A stretch of 64,000 nucleotides of DNA from Nocardioides jensenii JCM 1364 = NBRC 14755 (GCF_001552535.1 NZ_BCRJ01000008.1:114262-178261), one strand, 5' to 3'; shown: positions 34,532 through 44,021, numbered from the stretch's first letter. The notes: generated by a model not told the origin, from the sequence alone. A program made the numbers and translations.

Positions 34532-35821
34532 ATGGTCGACGTATGCGATGTGCCAGTGATCTCGGGGGTTTGCGACGTGGCTGGCGAGGCCGCGGGCGCG
34601 CTCGTTTCCGCCCCGTTCGAATGGCTCGCCCAGGCGATGGGCAATGCCGCCGCGTGGATGTTCGAGTCTGTCTGGCAGGTCTTTGACTCGACCACCATGG
34701 TCGACATCACGAGCAGCCAGTACACGAAGGTCTACAACATCCTGTTCGGAGTCGCCATCTTCATCATGCTCGGCTTCTTCATGCTCCAGGTGATCGGCGG
34801 GATGGTGCGCCGAGAACCGGCCGCGTTAACGCGCGCTGCCCTCGGTTTGGCGAAGTCGATCCTCGGATCGTTCGTCGCGCTCGCCCTGCTGGCGATCGCT
34901 CTGGAGATCACCGATCAGCTCTGCATCGGGATCGTGAACGCCGCAGGCACCAACATGACCGAGATGGGTGATCGCATCGGTCTTCTCACGGCTGGGCTCG
35001 TCGGCATCAATGTCGCGGCGCCCGGCGCTGGCGCGATCTTGACGATCTTCCTCGCGGGGCTCGCGATCGGTGCGGCCGTCATCGTGTGGATCAGCCTGCT
35101 CGTCCGGAAGGCCCTCCTCCTCGTTGCCATCGTCTTCGCACCGATCGCCCTCGCCGGCTCGAGCTGGGACCAGACTCGCGGCTGGCTCGGCAAGTGGGCG
35201 CAGTTCGTTATCGCACTGATCCTGTCCAAGGTCGTCCTCGTCGTGATCTTCCTGCTCGCCACAGCCCAGGTCTCTGCGCCCATCGACGCCGACCTGCAGT
35301 CGGTCAGCGAACCCATCGCGGGCGTCGTGCTGATGCTCATCGCAGGCTTCGCGCCGTACATGACCTACAAGGCGATCAGCTTCATGGGCTTCGACATGTA
35401 CCACGCGATGTCGGCCGAGCAGGAGGCGAAGTCCGCGCTGAACCGGCCGATGCCGATCCCGATGAGCCGACGCCCGATGGCCGAGCCCGCCCAGGTCCTT
35501 GGCGGCGGTTCTGGTGGTGGTGGCGGTACGCCGCCCACACCGGCGGTGGCGCCTTCAGGCGGCGGGAGCGTGGGTGGGTCCAATGCAGCGTCAGGAGGCG
35601 GTGCAGCAGCGAGCGGAGGTGCAGCGGCGGCAGGAGGAGCTGTGGTCGGCGGCGTGATGGTCGCGCGGGAAGCTGCCAGCGCCGGACCGCGAACAGGTGC
35701 TGCCGTCGCGGGCCACGCCGATCAGCAGACAACGGCGGCCTCGCAGCCTGCGCCGCCGTCGCCGCCGGTGCCGTCCACGGCCGATTCGGTACCTGCCGGC
35801 GCCGGACGCTCAGGGAGCTGA
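34532..35821 (+). CDS. VirB6/TrbL-like multi-pass transfer protein
   Basis: 429 residues from ATG 34532-34534, five bases after AGGAGG; GTG 34529 is an alternative. Six or more hydrophobic segments lie between residues about 65 and 290, followed by a long Gly/Ala/Pro-rich tail of roughly 120 residues. This matches the VirB6/TrbL family that forms the inner-membrane part of type IV secretion channels. It lies between DUF6112-like and SCO6880-like genes. Confidence 0.8.
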   Translation: MVDVCDVPVISGVCDVAGEAAGALVSAPFEWLAQAMGNAAAWMFESVWQVFDSTTMVDITSSQYTKVYNILFGVAIFIMLGFFMLQVIGGMVRREPAALTRAALGLAKSILGSFVALALLAIALEITDQLCIGIVNAAGTNMTEMGDRIGLLTAGLVGINVAAPGAGAILTIFLAGLAIGAAVIVWISLLVRKALLLVAIVFAPIALAGSSWDQTRGWLGKWAQFVIALILSKVVLVVIFLLATAQVSAPIDADLQSVSEPIAGVVLMLIAGFAPYMTYKAISFMGFDMYHAMSAEQEAKSALNRPMPIPMSRRPMAEPAQVLGGGSGGGGGTPPTPAVAPSGGGSVGGSNAASGGGAAASGGAAAAGGAVVGGVMVAREAASAGPRTGAAVAGHADQQTTAASQPAPPSPPVPSTADSVPAGAGRSGS

Positions 35822-35823
35822 CG

Positions 35824-37290
35824 ATGAGCACCGCAAGCGCTGGTCCGCGCGACTACGAGCTCTCGACCGTCAAGTTCTCCCGGTTGGCTCGCCGCGGTGT
35901 GCTTCTCGGGCTGTCCGCAAGCCAACTACTCGTGGTCGGCGTCGGCGCCGTCGTGTTCGTCTTCGCGCTGTACTCGGGCGGCGGTGCCGCTCTGGCGTAC
36001 GCGCTTCCGATCATGGCCGTCTCAGCAGGACTCGCATGGATCGGTGTTGGCGGCCGCAAGCTCGTCGAGTGGTTCCCGATCGTCGCCCGGTGGCTGTGGC
36101 GCTCAAGCGGCGGCCAGTTGCTCTTCCGACGTCACGTCGTGAAGCCTCGGCCGGCAGGAACCCTGGCCTTGCCAGGGGACGCCGCGCGACTGCGCCAGTG
36201 GCACGACCCTGAGACCGGCGCCGCGATGGTCCAGGACCCGCACCGCTCGACGCTCACCGCGATCGTCGGCGTCACCCACCCCGCGTTTGTCCTTCTCGAC
36301 CCGATCGAACAGCAGAGGCGTGTGACGAGCTGGGGACGCGTGCTCGCTACGGCATGCCGGTCGGGTCGCATGTCGTCGGTCCAGGTCATGGAGCGCACTC
36401 TCCCCGACTCGGGGAAGGGCCTCGCGGAGTGGTGGTCTCAGCACGGCGCGAACGACGAGTCCTTCACGTCAAACACCTATGCCGAACTGATCGAGCGCGC
36501 TGGGCCAGCCGGCGAGCGCCACGCGAGCACCGTGTCGATCTCGCTCGACATGAAGGCAGCCGCGCGCGCCATCAAGGCGGCGGGCGGCGGGAACCGTGGG
36601 GCGGCAGCCGTGCTGCGCCAGGAGATGGCGACGGTGACGGCCGCCTTGCGGGCCGCGGATCTCTCGCCCTCAGCATGGCTGGAGCCGGGCGATCTCGCGG
36701 TGATCCTTCGCTCGGCCTACGACCCCGTCGTTGCCGGAGCCCTGGAGCGTCACGGCGACATGGGGCGCGACCTTGCGACCGCCGGCCCGGTGGCGGTGAG
36801 CGAGAACTGGTCCAGCGTTCGAAGCGATTCCGCGCATCACTGCGTGCTCTGGATCAGCGAATGGCCGCGGTCGCTCGTCTACCCGGGATTCCTCGCGCCG
36901 GTCCTGCTCTCCTCTGGAGTCAGGCGCACCTTCACCCTGCTCTACACGCCGCTCCGCACGGACCAGGCAGCGCGAGACATCCGCAAGAAGAAGACCGAGT
37001 ACATCTCCGACGCGTCCCAGCGGCAGCGCATCGGCCAGATCGAGGACGCGCAACAGAGCGCCGAATTCAACGACGTTCTCCAGCAGGAAGCCGACCTGAC
37101 CGCCGGCCACGGCATCCTCCGCACCACGGGACTCATCGCGGTCAGCGCTCAGGACCCGGATGAGCTCGAGCGTGCCGTTGCCGACATCGAGCAGGCGGCG
37201 ATCCAAGCGTCCTGCGAGACCCGACGGCTCTGGGGCCAGCAGGCGCAGGCGTTCTCGGCAGCTGCCCTCCCGCTCTGTCGCCAGGTCTGA
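35824..37290 (+). CDS. SCO6880-like transfer protein
   Basis: 488 residues from ATG 35824-35826, two bases after the previous stop; the frame is open far upstream but only within the VirB6-like gene. Two membrane segments (about 30-50 and 56-76) precede a large cytoplasmic domain with no P-loop. The family name follows the Streptomyces protein of the same layout found in conjugative elements. N-terminal membrane pairs of this kind resemble PrgI-like partners of VirB4. The remainder of the VirB4-type fold may be split between this and the gene at 37753. Confidence 0.72.
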   Translation: MSTASAGPRDYELSTVKFSRLARRGVLLGLSASQLLVVGVGAVVFVFALYSGGGAALAYALPIMAVSAGLAWIGVGGRKLVEWFPIVARWLWRSSGGQLLFRRHVVKPRPAGTLALPGDAARLRQWHDPETGAAMVQDPHRSTLTAIVGVTHPAFVLLDPIEQQRRVTSWGRVLATACRSGRMSSVQVMERTLPDSGKGLAEWWSQHGANDESFTSNTYAELIERAGPAGERHASTVSISLDMKAAARAIKAAGGGNRGAAAVLRQEMATVTAALRAADLSPSAWLEPGDLAVILRSAYDPVVAGALERHGDMGRDLATAGPVAVSENWSSVRSDSAHHCVLWISEWPRSLVYPGFLAPVLLSSGVRRTFTLLYTPLRTDQAARDIRKKKTEYISDASQRQRIGQIEDAQQSAEFNDVLQQEADLTAGHGILRTTGLIAVSAQDPDELERAVADIEQAAIQASCETRRLWGQQAQAFSAAALPLCRQV

Positions 37291-37351
37291 ACGCGCGTGC
37301 AGCCATGCACACCTGCTGATCGACACAAACGTTGATCCCGAGGAGACCCAG

Positions 37352-37756
37352 ATGCCCACGTTCGAGAACCCCGCAGCCGACGCCGACGAAGTCCAAACCG
37401 CCCTACGCGCGCTTGCCCACGCGACCCGATCCATCGACGACCCCCGCCATATCTACTCGGTGCTCGGCTCCCTGACATCGGCTGTCGCCTCCATGAGTCA
37501 GTCGCTGCACCAGATTGCCTCGTTTCATGACGGTGGTCTGCGAAAGGGCGAGTGGGTGCCCGAGGCATCCGCGAAAGCCCGCTCAGCGTCGTACCGAGTG
37601 TCGTGGGACCTGCATCGAGCCGGAGAAATGATCCGCCAGGTAGGCGACGTCATCGCGAACGCACACGAGGCCGAGGCCATGCTTGCCTACCATCGCGAGT
37701 TTCCAGAGCACTCCCGGCCAACAACGCCCGCCGCAGATCACAGGATCGGGCTGTGA
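37352..37756 (+). CDS. Unknown 134-residue protein of the transfer operon
   Basis: ATG 37352-37354 is preceded by GAGGAGACCCAG. A mostly helical protein; the middle (HIYSVLGSLTSAVASMSQSLHQIASFHDGG) looks like an amphipathic helix pair. No family recognised. It overlaps the VirB4-like gene by GTGA, and an accessory of that ATPase is a natural guess. Confidence 0.55.
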   Translation: MPTFENPAADADEVQTALRALAHATRSIDDPRHIYSVLGSLTSAVASMSQSLHQIASFHDGGLRKGEWVPEASAKARSASYRVSWDLHRAGEMIRQVGDVIANAHEAEAMLAYHREFPEHSRPTTPAADHRIGL

Positions 37757-39285
37757 GCGGCTGGCAGGACGGCCGCCTTCACAGCGCCGTACTCGTCTCA
37801 CCTCGCCGAGAGGGACGCCGTGACCGTCGATTGCGTCGTGCCGCGGCGAAGTCCCGGCTGGCCGAGGACCGCGAGACACGCAAGGCCCAGGCAAAGACCA
37901 AGTCGGATGCGCTGACTGCGGAGCGCAAGGCGACGGTCGTCCTGCCCAAGTCCGGCGATCATGGCCCGGCCGCGCTCCGCACTCCGGGGCGGCTGCGGAT
38001 CCCACGCCACCAGGACACCTCCGCGACCTTGGCCGGCGCCTACCCGTTCCTGGCCGAGGGCGGCCTGGGCAGCGACGGTGTCTTCGTCGGCCAGGACCTC
38101 TACAGCGGCAGCTCGTTCGTCTACGACCCGTGGGTCCTGTACGCCCGCGGCCTGATCACCGCGCCCAACCTCGTGCTCGCCGGCATCGTCGGCTCGGGAA
38201 AGTCGGCGCTGGCGAAGAGCCTCTACACACGCTCCATTCCCTTCGGCCGACGCGTGTACGTGCCCGGCGACCCGAAGGGCGAGCACACCGCAGTCGCCGA
38301 AGCGGTCGGCGGACGGGCGATTGCCCTCGGGCACGGGATGGCCAACCGTCTGAATCCGCTCGACGAGGGTCACCGTCCCGAGTCGGTCGACGACGCTCAG
38401 TGGCTCGCCCAGGTCACGGCTCGACGTCGCGACCTGCTGGGAGCGCTGGCCGAGACCGTGCTCGACCGCCGGCTGAGTCCGCTGGAACACACCGCCATCG
38501 ACGTCGCGCTGTCCGACGCGGTCCACTCGTCAGACGTGCCAGTGCTCCCTATGGTCGTCGACCGACTCCTTGCCCCGGATCGTTCGACCGACGTGGATGG
38601 TCGGCTGGCAGAGGACGGCCGACTTGTCGGGCACGCGCTGCGACGGCTGGTCGCCGGTGATCTGGCTGGACTGTTCGACGGCCCCAGCACGGTGCGTTTT
38701 GACCCAACGTTGCCGATGGTCTCCCTCGATCTGTCTCGGGTCACCGAGAACGCCACTCTGATCTCGGTCCTTATGACCTGCGCCTCGGCCTGGATGGAGT
38801 CGGCACTACTCGACCCCGCAGGTGGGCAGCGGTGGGTTGTGTACGACGAGGCGTGGCGCTTGATGTCCCATCCCGCGCTGCTGCGCCGCATGGACGCCCA
38901 CTGGCGCCTTGCCCGGCACTACGGCATCGCCAACATGTTGATCTTCCACAAGCTGTCCGACCTCGACAACGTCGGCGATCAGGGCAGCGCGATGCGGGCG
39001 CTCGCCTCGTCGCTCCTCGCCAACGCCGAGACCCGGATCGTCTACCGCCAAGAGTCGGACCAGCTCGGATCGACCGCGACGGCCCTTGGGTTGACCGGGA
39101 CCGAGCAGTCGCTCTTGCCGACGCTTGGCACCGGCCAGGGGTTGTGGCGGATCAAGCACCGTTCGTTCGTTGTCCAACATCAGCTACATCCGGCCGAGCT
39201 CGAATTGTTCGACACAACGGGCCGGATGAATGCGGCCACTCCCCCACACCTGCCTTCCGAGACGACCTCGAACGGAGGAGTGTGA
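37753..39285 (+). CDS. VirB4-like transfer ATPase
   Basis: 510 residues from GTG 37753-37755. Walker A GIVGSGKSALAKS (about residue 145) and Walker B WVVYDEAWRLM, with DPKGEHTAVAEAVGG after the first strand and an RQESDQ segment near the end. These are the motifs of the VirB4/TraC group, which powers the type IV channel. The basic N-terminal 60 residues (RREGRRDRRLRRAAAKSRL) are unusual. It lies after the SCO6880-like gene, as in other actinobacterial elements. Confidence 0.85.
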   Translation: MSGWQDGRLHSAVLVSPRREGRRDRRLRRAAAKSRLAEDRETRKAQAKTKSDALTAERKATVVLPKSGDHGPAALRTPGRLRIPRHQDTSATLAGAYPFLAEGGLGSDGVFVGQDLYSGSSFVYDPWVLYARGLITAPNLVLAGIVGSGKSALAKSLYTRSIPFGRRVYVPGDPKGEHTAVAEAVGGRAIALGHGMANRLNPLDEGHRPESVDDAQWLAQVTARRRDLLGALAETVLDRRLSPLEHTAIDVALSDAVHSSDVPVLPMVVDRLLAPDRSTDVDGRLAEDGRLVGHALRRLVAGDLAGLFDGPSTVRFDPTLPMVSLDLSRVTENATLISVLMTCASAWMESALLDPAGGQRWVVYDEAWRLMSHPALLRRMDAHWRLARHYGIANMLIFHKLSDLDNVGDQGSAMRALASSLLANAETRIVYRQESDQLGSTATALGLTGTEQSLLPTLGTGQGLWRIKHRSFVVQHQLHPAELELFDTTGRMNAATPPHLPSETTSNGGV

Positions 39286-40340
39286 TGAGGACTCAGACTC
39301 GCGGCCTTGCCGAACGGGAAGCCAAGATCGACGCCCTGCATCAGAAGCTCACCGATGCCGTCGGCGCACTCGTCACCGGCGATGACTGGCGTCGAGCTTT
39401 GGAGTTCGCTGCCAGATTCCGATCCCGCTCCTTCAACAACACCCTTTTGATCTTCAGCCAGCACAACGCGGCGTACCAGGAAGGCCGCGTGCCCGGTCCG
39501 GTCCCGACGTACGTCGCCGGCTTCAAGCAGTGGCTGAGCCTGAACCGCCATGTTGTGAAGGGGCAGGGCGGGTACGCGATCCTTGCGCCCGTGACGGCCC
39601 GGTTCGCCTCGACGACGCCGGAGAACCCCGATTCGTGGCGACGTCTCGGTCGTGGTGAGAAGCCGCAGTGGGGCGAGTCCGTGCGCTCACGGATGATCGG
39701 ACTCAAGCCCGCGCACGTCTGGGACATCTCGCAAACCGATGGCGAGCCGGTTCCCGAACCGCCACGTCCGCAGTTGCTCGAAGGCGAGGCCCCCGAGGGT
39801 CTCTGGGACGGACTCGCGGACCAGATCGTGGCTCGCGGGTTCGAGCTGCGCTTGGTCTCCACCGCTCGGTCGATCGGCGGAGCGAACGGACTGACCGACT
39901 ACATCACCCACGAGGTCTCGGTCCGGATGGACATGGACGACGCCGCGCAGGTGAAGACGCTGGCCCACGAACTCGGTCACGTGATGCTCCACGGGCCCGA
40001 CAACATCGACGCCGCGATGCACCGCGGAATCGCTGAGGTCGAGGCCGAGTCGGTCGCGCTCATGGTCGGGGCTGCTCATGGGCTCGACACGACGAGTTAC
40101 ACAGTTCCTTACGTCTCAACCTGGGCGAGCGACGTGCCCGGCAAGTCACCAGTTGAGGTCGTCCAGGCAACGGCCGACCGTGTCCGTGCTGCGTCGCTCA
40201 CCATTCTCGACAACCTGCCGACCACGAAGGTCGGTGACGGGAACCCTCCCGGTCTGGACCGAGACACGCCCGCAGCCCATCGGGCACCAGCACTGGCCAC
40301 GCCGCCCGCTCGGACTCACGTCGATGTCCTGGGGCGTTGA
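39285..40340 (+). CDS. ardC: ArdC-like antirestriction protein
   Basis: 351 residues. ATG 39285-39287 with GGAGGAG upstream and a TGATG join to the VirB4-like gene. The N-terminal ssDNA-binding domain of ArdC/DUF1738 type is seen in FAARFRSRSFNNTLLIFSQ and AGFKQWLSLNRHVVKGQGGYAILAP. The C-terminal metallopeptidase-like domain has LAHELGHVML (HExxH) and EVEAESVALMV. Such proteins enter the recipient with the T-strand and protect it from restriction. Here it sits inside the transfer operon. Confidence 0.8.
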   Translation: MRTQTRGLAEREAKIDALHQKLTDAVGALVTGDDWRRALEFAARFRSRSFNNTLLIFSQHNAAYQEGRVPGPVPTYVAGFKQWLSLNRHVVKGQGGYAILAPVTARFASTTPENPDSWRRLGRGEKPQWGESVRSRMIGLKPAHVWDISQTDGEPVPEPPRPQLLEGEAPEGLWDGLADQIVARGFELRLVSTARSIGGANGLTDYITHEVSVRMDMDDAAQVKTLAHELGHVMLHGPDNIDAAMHRGIAEVEAESVALMVGAAHGLDTTSYTVPYVSTWASDVPGKSPVEVVQATADRVRAASLTILDNLPTTKVGDGNPPGLDRDTPAAHRAPALATPPARTHVDVLGR

Positions 40341-40342
40341 CC

Positions 40343-40831
40343 ATGCTCAACACCACGGCGCCTTACCGGCGCGACGACCATGGAAGTCTCAAGGTGCCCG
40401 TCGTGATGCCGTTGGTCGAGGTGGTCGTCAACGACTCTGGGTTTCTAGACGTCCGCCTTGACCGCGAGCCGTATGCCGCGGAAGGGACTGTGACCCGGGA
40501 CGACCTCGCCAAGGTCGTGAAGTCGATCGCCGACGATCTCGGCGCACCCTTGCGTGTCGAGGTCCACGAGTCGGACGGCAACACCTTCACCGACATCGTG
40601 ACTCCACGATCACGGTCCAGTGAGCGCAATGCAGCCGACCAAGCTTCGGAACTGGCCGCTGATGGCTTCCTCCCCGACGAGGAAGTGTCCATCGCCGTCA
40701 TCATCGGACAACACCCCCACGGGGTCGACCCGCTGGAGAACCGCCTTCCGCCCGCTCTGCTCGCCGCGCATCGAGGCAATGTCGTACTGCTGGGGCGGAC
40801 CTCTGGAACCGTCAGGGTGATCGGCGCATGA
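40343..40831 (+). CDS. Unknown 162-residue protein before the coupling protein gene
   Basis: ATG 40343-40345; the frame is open to a TTG at 40337. Predicted alpha/beta, with an N-terminal half like a small ubiquitin-type or FHA-adjacent fold (PVVMPLVEVVVNDSGFLDVRLDREP). No family recognised. ATGA overlap with the VirD4-like gene suggests joint production with it. Confidence 0.55.
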   Translation: MLNTTAPYRRDDHGSLKVPVVMPLVEVVVNDSGFLDVRLDREPYAAEGTVTRDDLAKVVKSIADDLGAPLRVEVHESDGNTFTDIVTPRSRSSERNAADQASELAADGFLPDEEVSIAVIIGQHPHGVDPLENRLPPALLAAHRGNVVLLGRTSGTVRVIGA

Positions 40832-42591
40832 ACCCCCGCGGCCAGTCCGTCGACAACGACTTGGTCAACCTCGGGCTCATCGGAATCGCCGCACTTGGCT
40901 GCCTCGCTGCCGCACTGAGACTCGCAGGCACGGTCACCGCCTGGGCAACGGGCGCCGATCTGCCAAGGCACGGCTGGGCATCCGGCTTGCGCGTCCTCGC
41001 CGACCCCGAGCAACCGGGGAGGGCGCTGGGCACGCCGGGCATGTCCCCATGGCTCTATTGGCTCGTGGTCGCCCTGATGGTCGCTGCCGTCGTCTGCGCG
41101 GTGCTGGTTGTCTGGCGACGAGTCACCGGCTGGCGTGAGCGCACCACACGTGACCCGCACCGACTCGCCGGCACTGCCACGACACGCGATGTTCGGGTGA
41201 CGGCTTCAAAAAAGTCCCTCCTGGCGCGCGGCCGGACTCTCCGACCATCGCTTGACCGTCCCGACGCCCCGGACATCGGCTACCTCCTCGGGCGGGCTCA
41301 CGGCACTGAGGTGTGGGCCTCGGTCGAGGACTCGATCCTTCTGCTGGGACCGCCTCGCTCCGGAAAGGGCCTGCACGTCGTCATCAACGCCATCCTCGAT
41401 GCGCCGGGCGCGGTCATCACCACCGCGACCCGGCCGGACAACATCGCGGCCACGATCACTGCCCGCAGCCGTCGCGGGCCGGTGGCGGTCTTCGACCCCC
41501 AGCGTCTGGCAGACGGACTCCCGTCCGGGTTGCGGTGGTCGCCGTTGCGGGGCTGCGAAGACCCGCTGACCGCGATGATCCGAGCAACGGGCCTTGCGTC
41601 GGCGACTGGCTTGTCGACGGGAGGGGTCGAGTCGGGCGGATTCTGGGAGGGCAAGACTCGCACCGCGCTGCAGTCGCTGCTCCACGCCGCAGCACTCGAC
41701 CGGCGTAGCCCCGCTGAGTTGTTCGCGTGGACTCTCTCGCCGTCAGCAGCCGCTGACGCGGTAGCCATCTTGAGCAGCAACCCACACGCCGCACCTGGCT
41801 GGGCCGACTCGCTCGAGTCGATGATCCACTCCGACCCGCGGACCCGGGACTCAATCTGGATGGGGGTCTCCCTCGCGCTGTCCTGTCTGGCCGACCCGCG
41901 CGTCCTCGACGCAGTCTCGCCAGCACCAGGTGAAGAGTTCGACCCCGCGAGCTTCCTGACCAGCAACGGCACGCTGTACTTACTCGCGACCGGTGCTGGC
42001 GCCGGCGCCTCCTGGTCACTGGTCGCGGCGTTCATCGAGGACCTCGTCGAGACGGCCCGTCACCTCGCTGCGGCCTCCCCCGGGGCGCGGCTCGATCCAC
42101 CACTCCTGATGGCCCTGGATGAGATCGGCAACCTGTCACCGCTGCCGTCGATGCCGGTCCTGATGGCTGAAGGCGGAGGCACTGGCATCACGACGATGCC
42201 GGTGTTGCAGTCCCTGTCACAGGCGCGCGACAAGTGGGGTGACCACGCGGCTGGCGCGATCTGGGACGCGTCGATCGTGAAGGTCGTGCTTGGCGGGACA
42301 TCGGCCGCGCGTGACCTGCAGGACCTCTCTGCCCTCATCGGCGAGCGGGACGAACGGACCGACACCATCTCGGTCGGCGACTATGGCTCGCGGTCCCTCC
42401 AACGCTCGATGCGCCGCGTGGCGGTCATGCCACCAGAGGCGATCCGCACACTGCCGTTCGGCACAGCTCTGGTCCTCCTCCGCAGCGCCCCGCCCGTGGT
42501 GACGGACCTGCGCCCATGGACCGTGCGCCGTGACGCCGAGGAACTGCGTATCGACCGGACCGCTATCGAGGCAACCCTCCGACGACGGTGA
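40828..42591 (+). CDS. VirD4/TraD-like coupling protein
   Basis: 587 residues. Two N-terminal membrane segments (about 12-32 and 72-95), Walker A GPPRSGKG (about residue 174) and Walker B LLMALDEIGN. The segment TGITTMPVLQSLSQARDKWGD is typical of the type IV coupling protein family. It brings the relaxase-DNA complex to the channel. Last gene of the long transfer operon. Confidence 0.9.
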   Translation: MNPRGQSVDNDLVNLGLIGIAALGCLAAALRLAGTVTAWATGADLPRHGWASGLRVLADPEQPGRALGTPGMSPWLYWLVVALMVAAVVCAVLVVWRRVTGWRERTTRDPHRLAGTATTRDVRVTASKKSLLARGRTLRPSLDRPDAPDIGYLLGRAHGTEVWASVEDSILLLGPPRSGKGLHVVINAILDAPGAVITTATRPDNIAATITARSRRGPVAVFDPQRLADGLPSGLRWSPLRGCEDPLTAMIRATGLASATGLSTGGVESGGFWEGKTRTALQSLLHAAALDRRSPAELFAWTLSPSAAADAVAILSSNPHAAPGWADSLESMIHSDPRTRDSIWMGVSLALSCLADPRVLDAVSPAPGEEFDPASFLTSNGTLYLLATGAGAGASWSLVAAFIEDLVETARHLAAASPGARLDPPLLMALDEIGNLSPLPSMPVLMAEGGGTGITTMPVLQSLSQARDKWGDHAAGAIWDASIVKVVLGGTSAARDLQDLSALIGERDERTDTISVGDYGSRSLQRSMRRVAVMPPEAIRTLPFGTALVLLRSAPPVVTDLRPWTVRRDAEELRIDRTAIEATLRRR

Positions 42592-42609
42592 ACGACATGC
42601 TGGCGCTGA

Positions 42610-42765
42610 TCACCACTGCCGCTGCTTCTGACTTGTCACGTGCCATGCCCCTCGGTGGCCCGAAAAGCACGGATGGATCGACTGCACAGGTCGTCCCTGC
42701 TCCTGCAGTTTGGCCAACACTCGACGCGCGAGCCAGCGGTTGGCGTACGGAATCTTGGTGCACAT
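42610..42765 (-). CDS. Small cysteine-containing protein on the opposite strand
   Basis: 51 residues from ATG 42763-42765, four bases after GGAGGG. The protein has CTKIPYANRWLARRVLAK, then HPCFSGHRGAWHVTS. The pattern Cys, A-x-RA helix, then C-x(3)-H-x(3)-WH-x-TS is one I know from small zinc-ribbon-like proteins of actinobacterial mobile elements and phages. It is antisense to the flanking operons. The longer frame (to 42876) has no ribosome-binding site. Confidence 0.55.
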   Translation of the reverse strand: MCTKIPYANRWLARRVLAKLQEQGRPVQSIHPCFSGHRGAWHVTSQKQRQW

Positions 42766-42952
42766 GGCGCCCTCCAACAGAAAAACCTGAATGGAGTGGC
42801 GCCTCGCCTCTAACGACGAACGACACGTTGGCGGTATGCGCTGATGCGCCCGGCTCACCCGCATTTGTAGGTCCATGGAGCCGAAGGGACACCCTCAGAT
42901 TAGCAAGACACCGCCCCGGTCGCGGCCTATCGCAGACACCTGATTTCTGAGA

Positions 42953-42976
42953 GCGGACGCCATCCGAGGCGTCCGC
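42953..42976 (+). promoter_or_regulatory. Perfect hairpin upstream of the SSB-like gene
   Basis: A 9-base stem (GCGGACGCC, 6-base loop ATCCGA, GGCGTCCGC) ends 19 bases before the SSB-like start codon. No T-run follows, so it is more likely an operator or leader structure than a terminator. Confidence 0.4.
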
Positions 42977-42995
42977 GAGATCGCAGGAGTCAGCA

Positions 42996-43424
42996 ATGAC
43001 CATCCCGACCCAGATGAGCCTCAACGGCTTCATCGCCACGGCACCCGAACTGACCAAGCCCGACACCAAGGACGCCCGGTTCTACGCCCGCGTGGGCGTC
43101 GAGCACTGGCGCAAGGAGCCCGACGGCTCGTTCACCAAGCTCGACCCGACCTTCCACAACCTCGTGATGTACGGCGAGTCTGCCAAGCGGGCCTACGCCC
43201 GATTCCGGGTTGGCGATCAGTTCGTCGCCTCGGGCTACATCACCGAGTACGAGAAGACGTGGAACGAACAGACCGTGACCCGGGAGCAGTTCGTCGCAAA
43301 GCACATCGGCCACGACACCACCTGGACCCGCTACTCGGTCGACCGGACGCCGGCGAACCAGCCCGACCCACCGGCCGATCAGTTGACCGCGGCGAATGAG
43401 CCGCCGCGAGTCGTCGGCCTTTGA
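42996..43424 (+). CDS. ssb: SSB-like single-stranded DNA-binding protein
   Basis: 142 residues with CAGGAGTCAGCA before the ATG. The OB-fold pattern of SSB is visible: LNGFIATAPELTKPDTKDARFYARVGVEHW, then FHNLVMYGESAKRAYARFRVGDQFVASGYI. The tail is short and lacks the acidic tip of chromosomal SSB, as is common for element-borne versions. It should coat the T-strand or replication intermediates. Confidence 0.8.
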   Translation: MTIPTQMSLNGFIATAPELTKPDTKDARFYARVGVEHWRKEPDGSFTKLDPTFHNLVMYGESAKRAYARFRVGDQFVASGYITEYEKTWNEQTVTREQFVAKHIGHDTTWTRYSVDRTPANQPDPPADQLTAANEPPRVVGL

Positions 43425-43439
43425 GTCGGAGCAACAGCC

Positions 43440-44021
43440 ATGCCGACTGTCGACGGCCCGCAGGAGTCACTGCTCGACCCCGACTTCGACGCGAGCATCC
43501 ATCCAATGTTCAACGGCTCAGCCGAATACTCCGGGCCCGAGGAGCCGGAAGAGCCGCTCCGGCCGCTGAACTGGAACCTGCTGTCCAGCGAAGAGGCTGA
43601 AGCGGAGTGGCTGGACCTCAATGCGTGGGTGGACTGGCTTCGCTCGACCTACGGTCTCCCGCCGACGGTGATCCCGCCCTTCTGGCATCGCCATGACGAG
43701 CTGATCTGGGAGCTCTCAGCGCTGCACCTGCACTGGCTGAACACCTACGACCCCGATGGGTCGCCGTCAGCCCCGATCATGTGGCACCGCGACTTCGCCG
43801 ACGCCCGCCAGCGACTGCGCGAATGGGTCGCCACCTGCGGGACCCGCCTCGACCACGACCGACCTACGCGACAGACGACTTGGCCGGGTGAAGACACCCA
43901 ACCTGCCGGGGCCGAGGTCGTCATTGAGGACCGCGGCGCCGACTTCATCGAGTTCGTGGTCGAGGACGTCGCTGCTCGCCGCCGGATCGAGGAGCGGGTC
44001 CGCGCTGCCCGGGCTGGCTGA
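43440..44021 (+). CDS. DUF4913-like protein
   Basis: 193 residues. The central block WVDWLRSTYGLPPTVIPPFWHRHDELIWELSALHLHWLNTYD, followed by IMWHRDFADARQRLREWVATCG, is the pattern I recall for DUF4913, a family found in actinobacterial conjugative elements and plasmids. Function unknown. It lies 15 bases after the SSB-like gene. Confidence 0.72.
   Translation: MPTVDGPQESLLDPDFDASIHPMFNGSAEYSGPEEPEEPLRPLNWNLLSSEEAEAEWLDLNAWVDWLRSTYGLPPTVIPPFWHRHDELIWELSALHLHWLNTYDPDGSPSAPIMWHRDFADARQRLREWVATCGTRLDHDRPTRQTTWPGEDTQPAGAEVVIEDRGADFIEFVVEDVAARRRIEERVRAARAG

Noticed and set aside
42588..42950. Plus-strand 120-residue frame after the coupling protein gene
   Set aside because: It lacks a ribosome-binding site and any recognisable composition, and lies antisense to the better supported 51-residue gene.
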